Source of the DNA: Desulfarculales bacterium UBA696
Lineage (GTDB): Bacteria; Desulfobacterota; Syntrophobacteria; Syntrophobacterales; Syntrophobacteraceae
Assembly: GCA_002298995.1 (NCBI GenBank)
Contig: DBMO01000064.1
Span: forward strand, 1-5,038
Direction of reading: 5' to 3'
Length of the DNA: 5,038 bases
Each line of letters begins with the position of its first letter. The first letter of the stretch is position 1. Below, piece by piece: positions 1 through 5,017 of this stretch. The translations under genes and the position numbers were made by a program. The notes beneath the pieces are model-generated. The model did not search any database. It worked only from the letters and a program-made list of their open reading frames with translations, and had not been told where the DNA came from.

Positions 1-1
1 G

Positions 2-49
2 GATATGAATCCGGGCCACCCCTTCTATCCTCTTGCCTTCGTTAACTAG
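2..49 (+). CDS. possible 3' end of a rightward gene (partial)
   Basis: Reading from base 2 gives Asp-Met-Asn-Pro-Gly-His-Pro-Phe-Tyr-Pro-Leu-Ala-Phe-Val-Asn and then TAG at 47-49. The composition is protein-like, about half the codons end in C or G, and the frame is open to the left edge. If real, this is the tail of a gene convergent with the leftward memo gene, about 70 bases away. Only 15 codons are visible, so no family can be assigned and chance is a real alternative. The opposite strand is also open over the same bases, which weakens the call. Confidence 0.22.
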   Translation, partial: DMNPGHPFYPLAFVN

Positions 50-118
50 ACATTGACGGAACTTTCCATTCCAGCAACAGTGCCTAAAGCCGCTGTCACC
101 TACATATTCAAGATTAGT

Positions 119-1363
119 CTAACGGTCTTGCCCGCCATCTTCGTAAAAGGCCATGCTGGCGAATGTCACGAAGGAGTCTTCATTGTCTACAATAGAATAA
201 TCGTATTTTAAAGTTTCCCCCCGCGCGCGGCCTTCGAGCGCTTTTGCAAGGGTATAGAGGGGTGCTGCCCCGCAAATTTTCCTGCTATTCTCGTCCTGGT
301 TTATAAGATCGATGAAATCGGATGCCTTGCATTTTTCCAGTGCCGCGAGAAGGGCGGCATCCTGTTCCGCGTGCTCGGGCAGAAGCTCATTTGCCGGTCT
401 GTACGGGTCCTGGTATCGAGGTCCCACGTGGGCGAGGTCCACGCTGGCAATGATTCCAACGGAGCGGTCCTTGTCGAAAATGATCTCCGCGAGCTTTGCG
501 GAGAAAGAATCGACAAAGCCCCGACAATCACTCCATTCCTCGCAGCCAAAAGAGCAAAGTATCGGAACGATACGCGCCTCCGGCTGCATGAACGAGAGAA
601 AAACAGTTTGAAATTCTATCGTGTGTTCTGTTCGATGGTTATATTCACTAGCAAACAGGTAGCGGCCGGATGACACGGAAAGCTCATCGCAGACCGCGGT
701 GTCGCAACGCACCATTCCAAGGGGAGTCTCAAAGTCCTTGCGGGTAAGGGCATAACAGTTTTCAACCGGCTCATGACCCGTCCCGAGCACAATCCAGGTG
801 CGGGGGCCGGCGCATTCCGCGGCGGCCTTATAGGCATGGGCTAAACAGCTCCCGCCTGCTTTAAGATCAATATGCGGCGCCACCAGGCCCACGATCTTTT
901 TTGAATCCGCCCTGGATGTGTCCGGGATGCCGGGGCCGCCATTTTCCGGGCTGAAAAATGAGGCAAGCTCCATCTTGAGTTCGTCGGGGTTTTCGGAATA
1001 GCTTCGGCCCGCATGAAACATTTTCCTTACAGGACTGTCTTTGAAGGTGGAGATTTCTTCCGCCGCGAAATTCCTGAACCTCGGACTGTCCAGGAAAAGA
1101 TTCTCATCGAGCGTGCGGATAAGCTCCTCCAATTGATCGGTGTAGATCAACTCCCCGGTTTCCCGCATGTAGCCGGTCTGCAAGTCCCTCATGGAATTGC
1201 TGCCGTCCATCCCGATGAGAATCTGCACCACCTGGGGTGAAATGACCAGCCGTGCCGAGCTGAAGCCCTGCCGGTCCCGCAGCAGGTATGACCTTTGCCC
1301 GGCATGCTCGATTTCTACGGCTTCGATCCCATTCCGCAGCTTTGGATTATCAATTTGAGACAT
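119..1363 (-). CDS. amrB: AmmeMemoRadiSam system protein B (MEMO1 family), long form with N-terminal domain
   Basis: This is a 414-residue protein of the MEMO1/LigB-like superfamily, usually encoded with an AMMECR1 protein and a radical SAM enzyme. Human MEMO1 binds metal, but the bacterial reaction is not established. The MEMO domain spans about residues 156-410. Visible landmarks are APHID (His164), GTGHEP (His197), TEHTIEFQ (Glu246, His247), SVDLAHVG (His312) and CGAAPLY (Cys364). His164, His197 and Cys364 correspond, by recall of the family, to the metal-ligand positions of MEMO1, so the site looks intact. Residues 1 to about 100 form an extra N-terminal region (PKLRNGIE, LLRDRQGFS, a MDGSNSMRDLQ segment and a helical tail), typical of the long deltaproteobacterial-type form and perhaps a PqqD-like winged helix (inference). 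No signal peptide is seen, so it is cytoplasmic. The ATG at 1363 has an AGAGGA site 10 nt upstream. It is divergent from the TPR operon. No AMMECR1 or radical SAM gene is in the window. The symbol follows common usage and is less certain than the family. Confidence 0.93.
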   Translation of the reverse strand: MSQIDNPKLRNGIEAVEIEHAGQRSYLLRDRQGFSSARLVISPQVVQILIGMDGSNSMRDLQTGYMRETGELIYTDQLEELIRTLDENLFLDSPRFRNFAAEEISTFKDSPVRKMFHAGRSYSENPDELKMELASFFSPENGGPGIPDTSRADSKKIVGLVAPHIDLKAGGSCLAHAYKAAAECAGPRTWIVLGTGHEPVENCYALTRKDFETPLGMVRCDTAVCDELSVSSGRYLFASEYNHRTEHTIEFQTVFLSFMQPEARIVPILCSFGCEEWSDCRGFVDSFSAKLAEIIFDKDRSVGIIASVDLAHVGPRYQDPYRPANELLPEHAEQDAALLAALEKCKASDFIDLINQDENSRKICGAAPLYTLAKALEGRARGETLKYDYSIVDNEDSFVTFASMAFYEDGGQDR

Positions 1364-1373
1364 CCGTTTTTCG

Positions 1374-1379
1374 TCCTCT
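1374..1379 (-). promoter_or_regulatory. ribosome binding site of the memo gene
   Basis: On the minus strand AGAGGA lies 10 nt before the ATG at 1363-1361 and supports that start. It falls in the copy of the heptanucleotide repeat (1375-1395) nearest the gene, extending one base beyond it, so changes in repeat number or phase could move or duplicate Shine-Dalgarno-like sequence. Confidence 0.6.
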
Positions 1380-1395
1380 GTTCTCTGTCATCTGT
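1375..1395 (-). repeat. three-unit heptanucleotide tandem repeat in the memo leader
   Basis: Read on the minus strand the leader is ACAGATG, ACAGAGA, ACAGAGG: three consecutive 7-nt units sharing the core ACAGA, followed directly by ACGAAAAACGG and the ATG. The unit nearest the gene contributes most of the Shine-Dalgarno sequence. A 3-copy imperfect repeat of this size can arise by slippage. Any role in translation or RNA binding is inference. Confidence 0.6.
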
Positions 1396-1426
1396 TTGAC
1401 ATTGACTGAAAAACTTCAGGTATGTT
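1396..1426 (+). promoter_or_regulatory. candidate sigma70-type promoter for the TPR operon
   Basis: A perfect TTGACA (1396-1401) is followed after 19 bases by TATGTT (1421-1426), a 4-of-6 match to TATAAT. The spacer is longer than the ideal 17. A second -35-like TTGACT overlaps at 1402-1407 and would pair at 17 nt with the poorer TTAAGT (1425-1430). Transcription would begin near 1433 and leave a leader of roughly 60 nt before the ATG at 1492. The position in a divergent intergenic region fits, but the -10 is weak and nothing else confirms it. Confidence 0.32.
1406..1419. repeat. short inverted repeat in the promoter spacer
   Basis: CTGAA (1406-1410) and TTCAG (1415-1419) are exact inverted repeats separated by AAAC. 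They lie between the candidate -35 and -10 of the TPR operon promoter, where a small operator could act. With 5-bp arms it may also be chance, and no regulator is encoded nearby. Confidence 0.25.
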
Positions 1427-1474
1427 AAGTCTGATAAGCTATACCATTTGCGTTTGAATTCGTCTTGTTGGAAC

Positions 1475-1480
1475 GAGGAT
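1475..1480 (+). promoter_or_regulatory. ribosome binding site that sets the TPR gene start
   Basis: GAGGAT lies 11 nt before the ATG at 1492 (14 nt before the next ATG at 1495). The upstream in-frame TTG codons at 1465 and 1468 have no Shine-Dalgarno sequence before them, and starting there would put a non-signal-like stretch (LERGYNPC) before the lipoprotein signal. The ATG at 1492 is therefore preferred. Confidence 0.6.
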
Positions 1481-1491
1481 ATAACCCCTGC

Positions 1492-3195
1492 ATGATGCGA
1501 AAGCACTTTCTTTTCATCCTTTTAATTTTGGCCACAGGCTGCACCCAATCGATAACCCGGCCCGTCAACCCAGACGCTGCATCGCGCCCCCGGAAGACCA
1601 TACAGGCCGGAGCCGGCGCAGAATCCTGTTATGATTACCTGATCGCTCAGCAGTGTATTGCCGCGAGAAATTACGATGGAGCCATCGAGGCCTACGCCAA
1701 GGCTTTGAAGTACGATCCCAAATCCTCGCGGCTTCTTACCGAACTCGCTTCCTTATACCTTCGGCAGGGAAAAATTGAAACAGCTCTCAAGCTGGCGGAA
1801 GAATCGATTCAATCCGACATAAATTATGCTCCCGCGTACATGTTGCTCGGGCAGCTTTACGCCGGGATGGGAGAGGTCCCGAAGGCGATCGAGACCTACA
1901 AGCGCGTTATCGAGATGGATCCTTTAGACGAAGACGCATACCTTCTGCTCGGCGCTCTGTACGCCCAGGAGAAGCACTTCGAACAGGCTATGCAGGCTTT
2001 CGATCAGCTAAAGGAGATCGTCCCCGACAGCCCCCTGCCTGTTTACTACAAGGCGCGAATATTCCTGGATATGAAATACTATCCACAGGCCGAACGGCTT
2101 TACCGGGAATTGCTTGCCGCCGACCCCGGCTTTGAGAATGCGCTGCTCGATATGGCATATATTTACGAAGTTACCGAGCGGTCGCGGGATGCCGAGAAGA
2201 CTTACCAGAGAGTCCTTGCCGCCAATCCCGATCAGCACCAGGCACGTGCCCGGCTCGGTAATCTCTACATGCGGGAAAACAAATCGGCCGAGGCTATTCA
2301 GACCTTCACGCCGCTTCTCAAGGGTAGTCGCAAGGACGCCGAAACAAGGCTCAAGATAGGAATTATTCACCTTCAGCAGAAAAACTTCGAAGATGCGATA
2401 AGGGATTTCACCACTCTGCTCAAGGACGATCCTCACTACGACCAGGCACTCTACTATCTCGCATCGACCTATGAAGAAAAGCGGGAGATGGATCAGGCGA
2501 TAAAGAATTTCCGGCTCATTGCCCAGAAAAGCCCGCTGTGGATATCCGCGCAGTCCCGCCTCGCGCTGATCTTTGCAAAACAGAAGGACTATCAAAACGG
2601 CGTGAAAGTCCTCGGTGAAGCCGTTTTGAAGCAGCCCGAATCGACCGACCTCTACCTGTACCTCGCCCTGCTCTACGAAGAGGCGCAAAACCTTGATGAT
2701 TGCCTTAAAACGATTGAGCGCGGGCTTGAAAAATTGCCCACGGACAACGAACTGCTTTTCCGAAAGGGAGTAGTGCTCGACAAGCTTGGCAAGAAGAGTG
2801 ACGCGGTTGAAATAATGAATAAGATTCTGGCCTCGGACCCCAAGAACGCAAATGCCCTCAATTATGTTGGCTACAGCTACGCCGAGACCGGCACGAACCT
2901 TCCGACTGCTAAAGAGATGATAATCCGGGCGCTGGAATCCGCCCCCGACGATGGCTATATAATGGATAGCCTTGGTTGGGTCTACTTCAAGATGGGCCAG
3001 CACAAAAAAGCCCTCGATGCGATCATGGAGGCCCTCAAGCGCGTCCCGGAGGACCCCATCATCTTTGAACATCTGGGGGACATCTATTTCGATATGGGCA
3101 AGAAAGCCAAGGCCGCGGAAGCTTACGAGAAGGCTATCCAGTACAATCACACAGAACCCGAAAAAATAAAGAGCAAACTCGACAAGGCAAAATAG
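1492..3195 (+). CDS. TPR-repeat lipoprotein (about 15 tetratricopeptide repeats)
   Basis: From the ATG at 1492 this is a 567-residue protein. It opens with a lipoprotein signal: Met-Met-Arg-Lys, a hydrophobic core (residues 5-13) and a lipobox-like Ala-Thr-Gly-Cys with Cys17 as the likely lipidated residue. Thr at +2 would not retain it in the inner membrane under the enterobacterial rule. A Ser/Pro/Ala linker (about 18-43) leads into near-continuous TPRs from about residue 45 to 553 with a regular 34-residue period. Typical units carry Gly/Ala at position 8, Tyr at 11, Ala at 20 and Pro at 32 (for example the units near 112-145, 452-486 and 487-520). That gives roughly 15 repeats, enough for a full superhelix. 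TPR arrays are protein-binding scaffolds, so a periplasm-facing assembly or docking role is likely, but the partner cannot be read from the sequence. Related TPR lipoproteins occur in exopolysaccharide and protein-export loci, though no such genes are seen here. It is the first gene of the operon, followed 32 nt later by the LolB-like gene. The C-terminus is short and charged, with no anchor. Confidence 0.93.
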   Translation: MMRKHFLFILLILATGCTQSITRPVNPDAASRPRKTIQAGAGAESCYDYLIAQQCIAARNYDGAIEAYAKALKYDPKSSRLLTELASLYLRQGKIETALKLAEESIQSDINYAPAYMLLGQLYAGMGEVPKAIETYKRVIEMDPLDEDAYLLLGALYAQEKHFEQAMQAFDQLKEIVPDSPLPVYYKARIFLDMKYYPQAERLYRELLAADPGFENALLDMAYIYEVTERSRDAEKTYQRVLAANPDQHQARARLGNLYMRENKSAEAIQTFTPLLKGSRKDAETRLKIGIIHLQQKNFEDAIRDFTTLLKDDPHYDQALYYLASTYEEKREMDQAIKNFRLIAQKSPLWISAQSRLALIFAKQKDYQNGVKVLGEAVLKQPESTDLYLYLALLYEEAQNLDDCLKTIERGLEKLPTDNELLFRKGVVLDKLGKKSDAVEIMNKILASDPKNANALNYVGYSYAETGTNLPTAKEMIIRALESAPDDGYIMDSLGWVYFKMGQHKKALDAIMEALKRVPEDPIIFEHLGDIYFDMGKKAKAAEAYEKAIQYNHTEPEKIKSKLDKAK

Positions 3196-3227
3196 CGCCG
3201 GTGTCGGTAATGCCGGTATGATCCCAC

Positions 3228-4001
3228 ATGAAACAACGCCTTATTGCCTGCGCGATTTTGTCGCTGCTAATCATGATGACGGCATGCGTCCGCCCGCCGG
3301 CGCCGCCCGTCGAACGCCCCGCGCCCGTCCCATTCGATATTGCTTCGCTTAAGCAAAGATCGGATCACTGGCGTGACTACCGGGCCAAAATTCGTCTAAG
3401 GGTCGAATCCAAGACAGCAAAATTCAGCGTTCGAGCGGTCGTGCTCGTAAAGGGCAGGAATTTCGCCAGATTCGAGACTTTCGGCCCGATTGGCCAGACA
3501 GCTACCCTCTTCGTATTAAACGATACCGGCCCTTCACTTTTTATTCCCTCTGAGCGGGTAATCTTCAATGCCTCGAAGCCCGAGACCCTTATCGGCTATT
3601 TCCTAGGTGTCTCACTCCCGTTCGACGCCTTCCGAAGCGCGCTTCCGGCAACCATTCCAGCAGATCTGCTCGAAGGCATCGAGACGCGCGTCGAGGGCGG
3701 GGCGCTTCACGCCGCCCGCAAGGCCGGCACTCGCTCCTTCGACTGGCGTTTCCTTGCCGGCGGCACGGGGCTTACCGGTATGCGCGCGCGGGACGATCAG
3801 TTCGAAGCAGACATTGTCTATGAACCCCCGGTATCTCTGAGCGTTCCTTCGGTGCCAGGTAAGATCCTCATATCCTCTTCCGAGTGGAAGATGGAGGTGA
3901 ACGTCGAGGAAATCGAGCCGGCGCCCGAATTCCGGCCATCCGTTTTCTATCTTCCCGATATGCCTCAAATGAAAGTGCTTGACCTGGACAAGGTAAAATG
4001 A
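3228..4001 (+). CDS. LolB-like outer-membrane lipoprotein (LolA/LolB fold, DUF4292-type)
   Basis: This 257-residue predicted lipoprotein starts with Met-Lys-Gln-Arg, a hydrophobic core and Met-Thr-Ala-Cys, making Cys20 the lipidated residue. A proline-rich tether follows (22-36). The region from about 45 to 250 looks like the LolA/LolB half-barrel: YRAKIRLRVES, then alternating strands, FGPIGQTATLFVLND (85-99), a helical LIGYFLGVSLPFDAFRSAL stretch (121-139), and late strands ending near YEPPVSLSVPSVPGKILI. The Gly-Pro-Ile/Leu-Gly strand followed by a 'G-hydrophobic-P' helix is what I recall from E. coli LolB. LolB receives lipoproteins from periplasmic LolA and inserts them in the outer membrane. 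Divergent family members in delta-type bacteria may do this or bind other lipids. The TPR gene ends 32 nt upstream, and the Mut7-C gene overlaps the stop as ATGA. There is no clear Shine-Dalgarno sequence before this ATG, and the ATG at 3218 is out of frame. Function by family resemblance is moderately secure; the exact substrate is not. Confidence 0.82.
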   Translation: MKQRLIACAILSLLIMMTACVRPPAPPVERPAPVPFDIASLKQRSDHWRDYRAKIRLRVESKTAKFSVRAVVLVKGRNFARFETFGPIGQTATLFVLNDTGPSLFIPSERVIFNASKPETLIGYFLGVSLPFDAFRSALPATIPADLLEGIETRVEGGALHAARKAGTRSFDWRFLAGGTGLTGMRARDDQFEADIVYEPPVSLSVPSVPGKILISSSEWKMEVNVEEIEPAPEFRPSVFYLPDMPQMKVLDLDKVK

Positions 4002-4504
4002 GCAGCGAGCCCGGTCCGGAAAAGCTTTTTGCTTTGGACGTAATGCTCGGTAAACTGGCAAAATGGCTGAGGGTGCTCGGGTTTGACGCTCGGGTGAAGA
4101 ATCTTTCCGATCCCGGGGATGTGCCGCTCCTTGTCTCCAGCGGGTTTATCCCGGTGACCCGCAGGGAAAAACTGATGCAAACCAGGGGAGTCGTCTTTAT
4201 CGAGAACGACCGCGCGTTTGCTCAGCTCAAGGAAATAATCTCGAAGCTCGGCCTCTATAAATCCAGTCCGCGGATGTTTTCGCGCTGCACGGTATGTAAT
4301 GCGGCGCTAAATGCTATATCGAAAGAAGATGCCTTTGGCGGCGTTCCGGATTTCGTATTTGAAACAGCAACTGATTTTCGCAAGTGCCCCGAATGCTCCA
4401 GGATCTACTGGGCCGGGACCCACAGAAAAAGAATGCTCGAGAGGATTGAATCGATAACCGAGTGGAAGCAGGAAACGGAGGGGAGAAACGATGGCGGAGA
4501 ATAA
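3998..4504 (+). CDS. Mut7-C RNase domain protein (PIN-like) with zinc ribbon
   Basis: This 168-residue protein matches the Mut7-C family: an N-terminal PIN-like nuclease fold joined to a C-terminal zinc ribbon. The signature is FALDVMLGKLAKWLRVLGFD (residues 11-30) with Asp14 and Asp30, then acidic Asp38 and Asp41, the VTRREKL segment (53-59), the ENDRAFAQL segment (69-77), and a ribbon of CTVC (97-100) and CPEC (130-133) ending in IYWAGTHRKRM. Most family members have a Thr-Arg-Asp at the TRR position. Here residue 56 is Arg, followed by Glu57, so one acidic residue of the presumed active site is replaced. The family is predicted to cut or bind RNA. It is cytoplasmic, with no signal peptide. 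Its ATG overlaps the lolB-like stop by 4 nt (ATGA, 3998-4001), implying coupled translation. An AAGGT lies only 3 nt before the ATG, too close to be ideal. Its stop overlaps the next start by 14 nt. Confidence 0.9.
   Translation: MSSEPGPEKLFALDVMLGKLAKWLRVLGFDARVKNLSDPGDVPLLVSSGFIPVTRREKLMQTRGVVFIENDRAFAQLKEIISKLGLYKSSPRMFSRCTVCNAALNAISKEDAFGGVPDFVFETATDFRKCPECSRIYWAGTHRKRMLERIESITEWKQETEGRNDGGE
4477..4485 (+). promoter_or_regulatory. strong ribosome binding site for the 119-residue gene
   Basis: GGAGGGGAG is a strong Shine-Dalgarno sequence ending 5 nt before the ATG at 4491. It lies inside the end of the Mut7-C gene and is the main support for calling the overlapping small gene real and for choosing this start. 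It is the best ribosome binding site in the window. Confidence 0.7.
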
Positions 4505-4850
4505 TCTCGGCAGGCGGATTCTTGCCGCGATATTCAGGCTCTTTCGCCTTGTTTGGGCCTGGATCGCGAAATTCGCGAAAATTCGGTTCATCGGATGCAG
4601 GCGCTGCAAGGCCCGCAGGCAGATGGACGAAAGACTCGATCGGCTGGGTTCGGAAATTTACTCGATGTACCAGCGCGATGAGACTGCTTTTATCGAGTCG
4701 CCTGACGTGCAGCGGCAGCTAAAACTTGTCCAGGAGGCGGAAGCCCGCCTTTTTGAGGTATATGACAGGATCGAGGAGATAGAAAACGATTATCGCAGAA
4801 AAAAGCAGCAGATAGCCCAGTCCGGCAGAGCCGGAAAAGATGAGGCGTAG
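4491..4850 (+). CDS. unrecognised small protein: cationic N-terminal helix, CxxC, coiled coil
   Basis: I do not recognise a family for this 119-residue protein. Residues 8-34 form a hydrophobic, aromatic stretch broken every few residues by Arg or Lys (R8, R9, R16, R19, K27, K30, R32). That looks like an amphipathic helix lying on a membrane more than a true transmembrane span. Cys36 and Cys39 (GCRRC) could bind metal as half a zinc knuckle or form a disulfide. From about residue 42 the chain is highly charged and helical, with heptad-like stretches (MDERLDRLGSEI; QLKLVQEAEARLFEVYDRIE) suggesting a coiled coil at about 75-108 and a basic, polar tail. It overlaps the Mut7-C gene by 14 nt and has a strong ribosome binding site, so it is probably the last gene of the operon. 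A membrane-peripheral partner of the RNase is possible but is inference. An out-of-frame overlapping frame at 4462-4722 is less likely because it lacks such a site. Confidence 0.78.
   Translation: MAENNLGRRILAAIFRLFRLVWAWIAKFAKIRFIGCRRCKARRQMDERLDRLGSEIYSMYQRDETAFIESPDVQRQLKLVQEAEARLFEVYDRIEEIENDYRRKKQQIAQSGRAGKDEA
4821..4835 (+). repeat. perfect short hairpin inside the end of the 119-residue gene
   Basis: TCCGGC (4821-4826) and GCCGGA (4830-4835) form a 6-bp GC-rich stem with an AGA loop, 13 nt before the stop codon ends. It is followed by AAAAGA and not by a T run, so it is not an intrinsic terminator. It could stabilise the 3' end of the operon mRNA, or simply reflect the coding sequence (Ser-Gly-Arg-Ala-Gly). 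Confidence 0.35.
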
Positions 4851-4887
4851 TAATCGTTTTGCCGGGCAATCACCCCAGTCGAGGTAC

Positions 4888-4959
4888 GGTCTCCCGACCG
4901 AAGGTCTCCAAACAGTTCGTGGTGACAAGAGGTTTGAGACCTTCGGTCGAGAAGTGGTC
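4888..4959. repeat. nested palindrome made of GGTC/GACC blocks
   Basis: GACCGAAGGTCTCCAAAC (4896-4913) is the near-perfect inverse of GTTTGAGACCTTCGGTC (4932-4948): 17 pairs with one bulged base and an 18-nt loop. Each arm is itself a small hairpin (GACC-GAA-GGTC at 4896-4906; GACC-TTC-GGTC at 4938-4948). Flanking GGTC at 4888-4891 and at 4956-4959 offers further competing pairings with 4896-4899. An outer pair GGGCAA (4864-4869) with TTGCCC (4971-4976) can close the whole block. No T tract follows, so this is not a standard intrinsic terminator. It lies just past the operon end and may be a dispersed palindromic element, a structured RNA or an mRNA 3' end structure. Confidence 0.7.
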
Positions 4960-4963
4960 GGGA

Positions 4964-5005
4964 CGGGCAGTTGCCCAAACCAGATTTGGATTCACGTCCG
5001 GGACG
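4964..5005. other. cluster of small inverted repeats downstream of the main palindrome
   Basis: Three short exact stems follow in quick succession: GGGC-AGTT-GCCC (4965-4976), CCAAA-CCAGA-TTTGG (4975-4989) and CGTCC-G-GGACG (4995-5005). A similar odd-centred palindrome, TTGCC-G-GGCAA, sits at 4859-4869 on the far side of the main palindrome. No reading frame here looks coding. The density of symmetry suggests that the whole stretch of about 150 bases from 4859 is one structured, non-coding element. Confidence 0.5.
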
Positions 5006-5017
5006 GTATCGAAAATC

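Noticed and set aside
77..96. Imperfect hairpin after the memo stop (ACAGTGCC-TAAA-GCCGCTGT region), considered as a terminator
   Set aside because: The stem has a C-C mismatch and a wobble pair, and no T run follows on the minus strand.
1013..1240. Plus-strand open frame opposite the memo gene N-terminus
   Set aside because: It is antisense to the conserved N-terminal domain of the memo protein, with no ribosome binding site or recognisable product.
2008..3150. A 380-codon open frame on the minus strand across the TPR gene
   Set aside because: It lies wholly antisense to a clear 34-residue TPR pattern. Its translation has no recognisable motif or credible start, and long antisense frames are common opposite GC-rich, regularly repeated genes.
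3612..4061. A 149-codon minus-strand frame across the LolB-like gene
   Set aside because: It is antisense to the LolB-like fold, has no family resemblance, and spans the ATGA junction of two well-supported genes.
4462..4722. Plus-strand 86-codon frame overlapping the Mut7-C end and the 119-residue gene
   Set aside because: It has no ribosome binding site at its start and its Arg/Gly/Ser composition is typical of an out-of-frame reading, whereas the start at 4491 has a strong site.
4719..4928. Minus-strand 69-codon frame with a hydrophobic stretch near the end of the operon
   Set aside because: It overlaps the coiled-coil part of the 119-residue gene and runs through the palindromic element. 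The hydrophobic run is explained by antisense of Glu/Lys/Asp-rich coding.
4896..4948. Main palindrome as an intrinsic terminator of the operon
   Set aside because: The 18-nt loop is long and neither side is followed by a T-rich tract, so Rho-independent termination is not supported.
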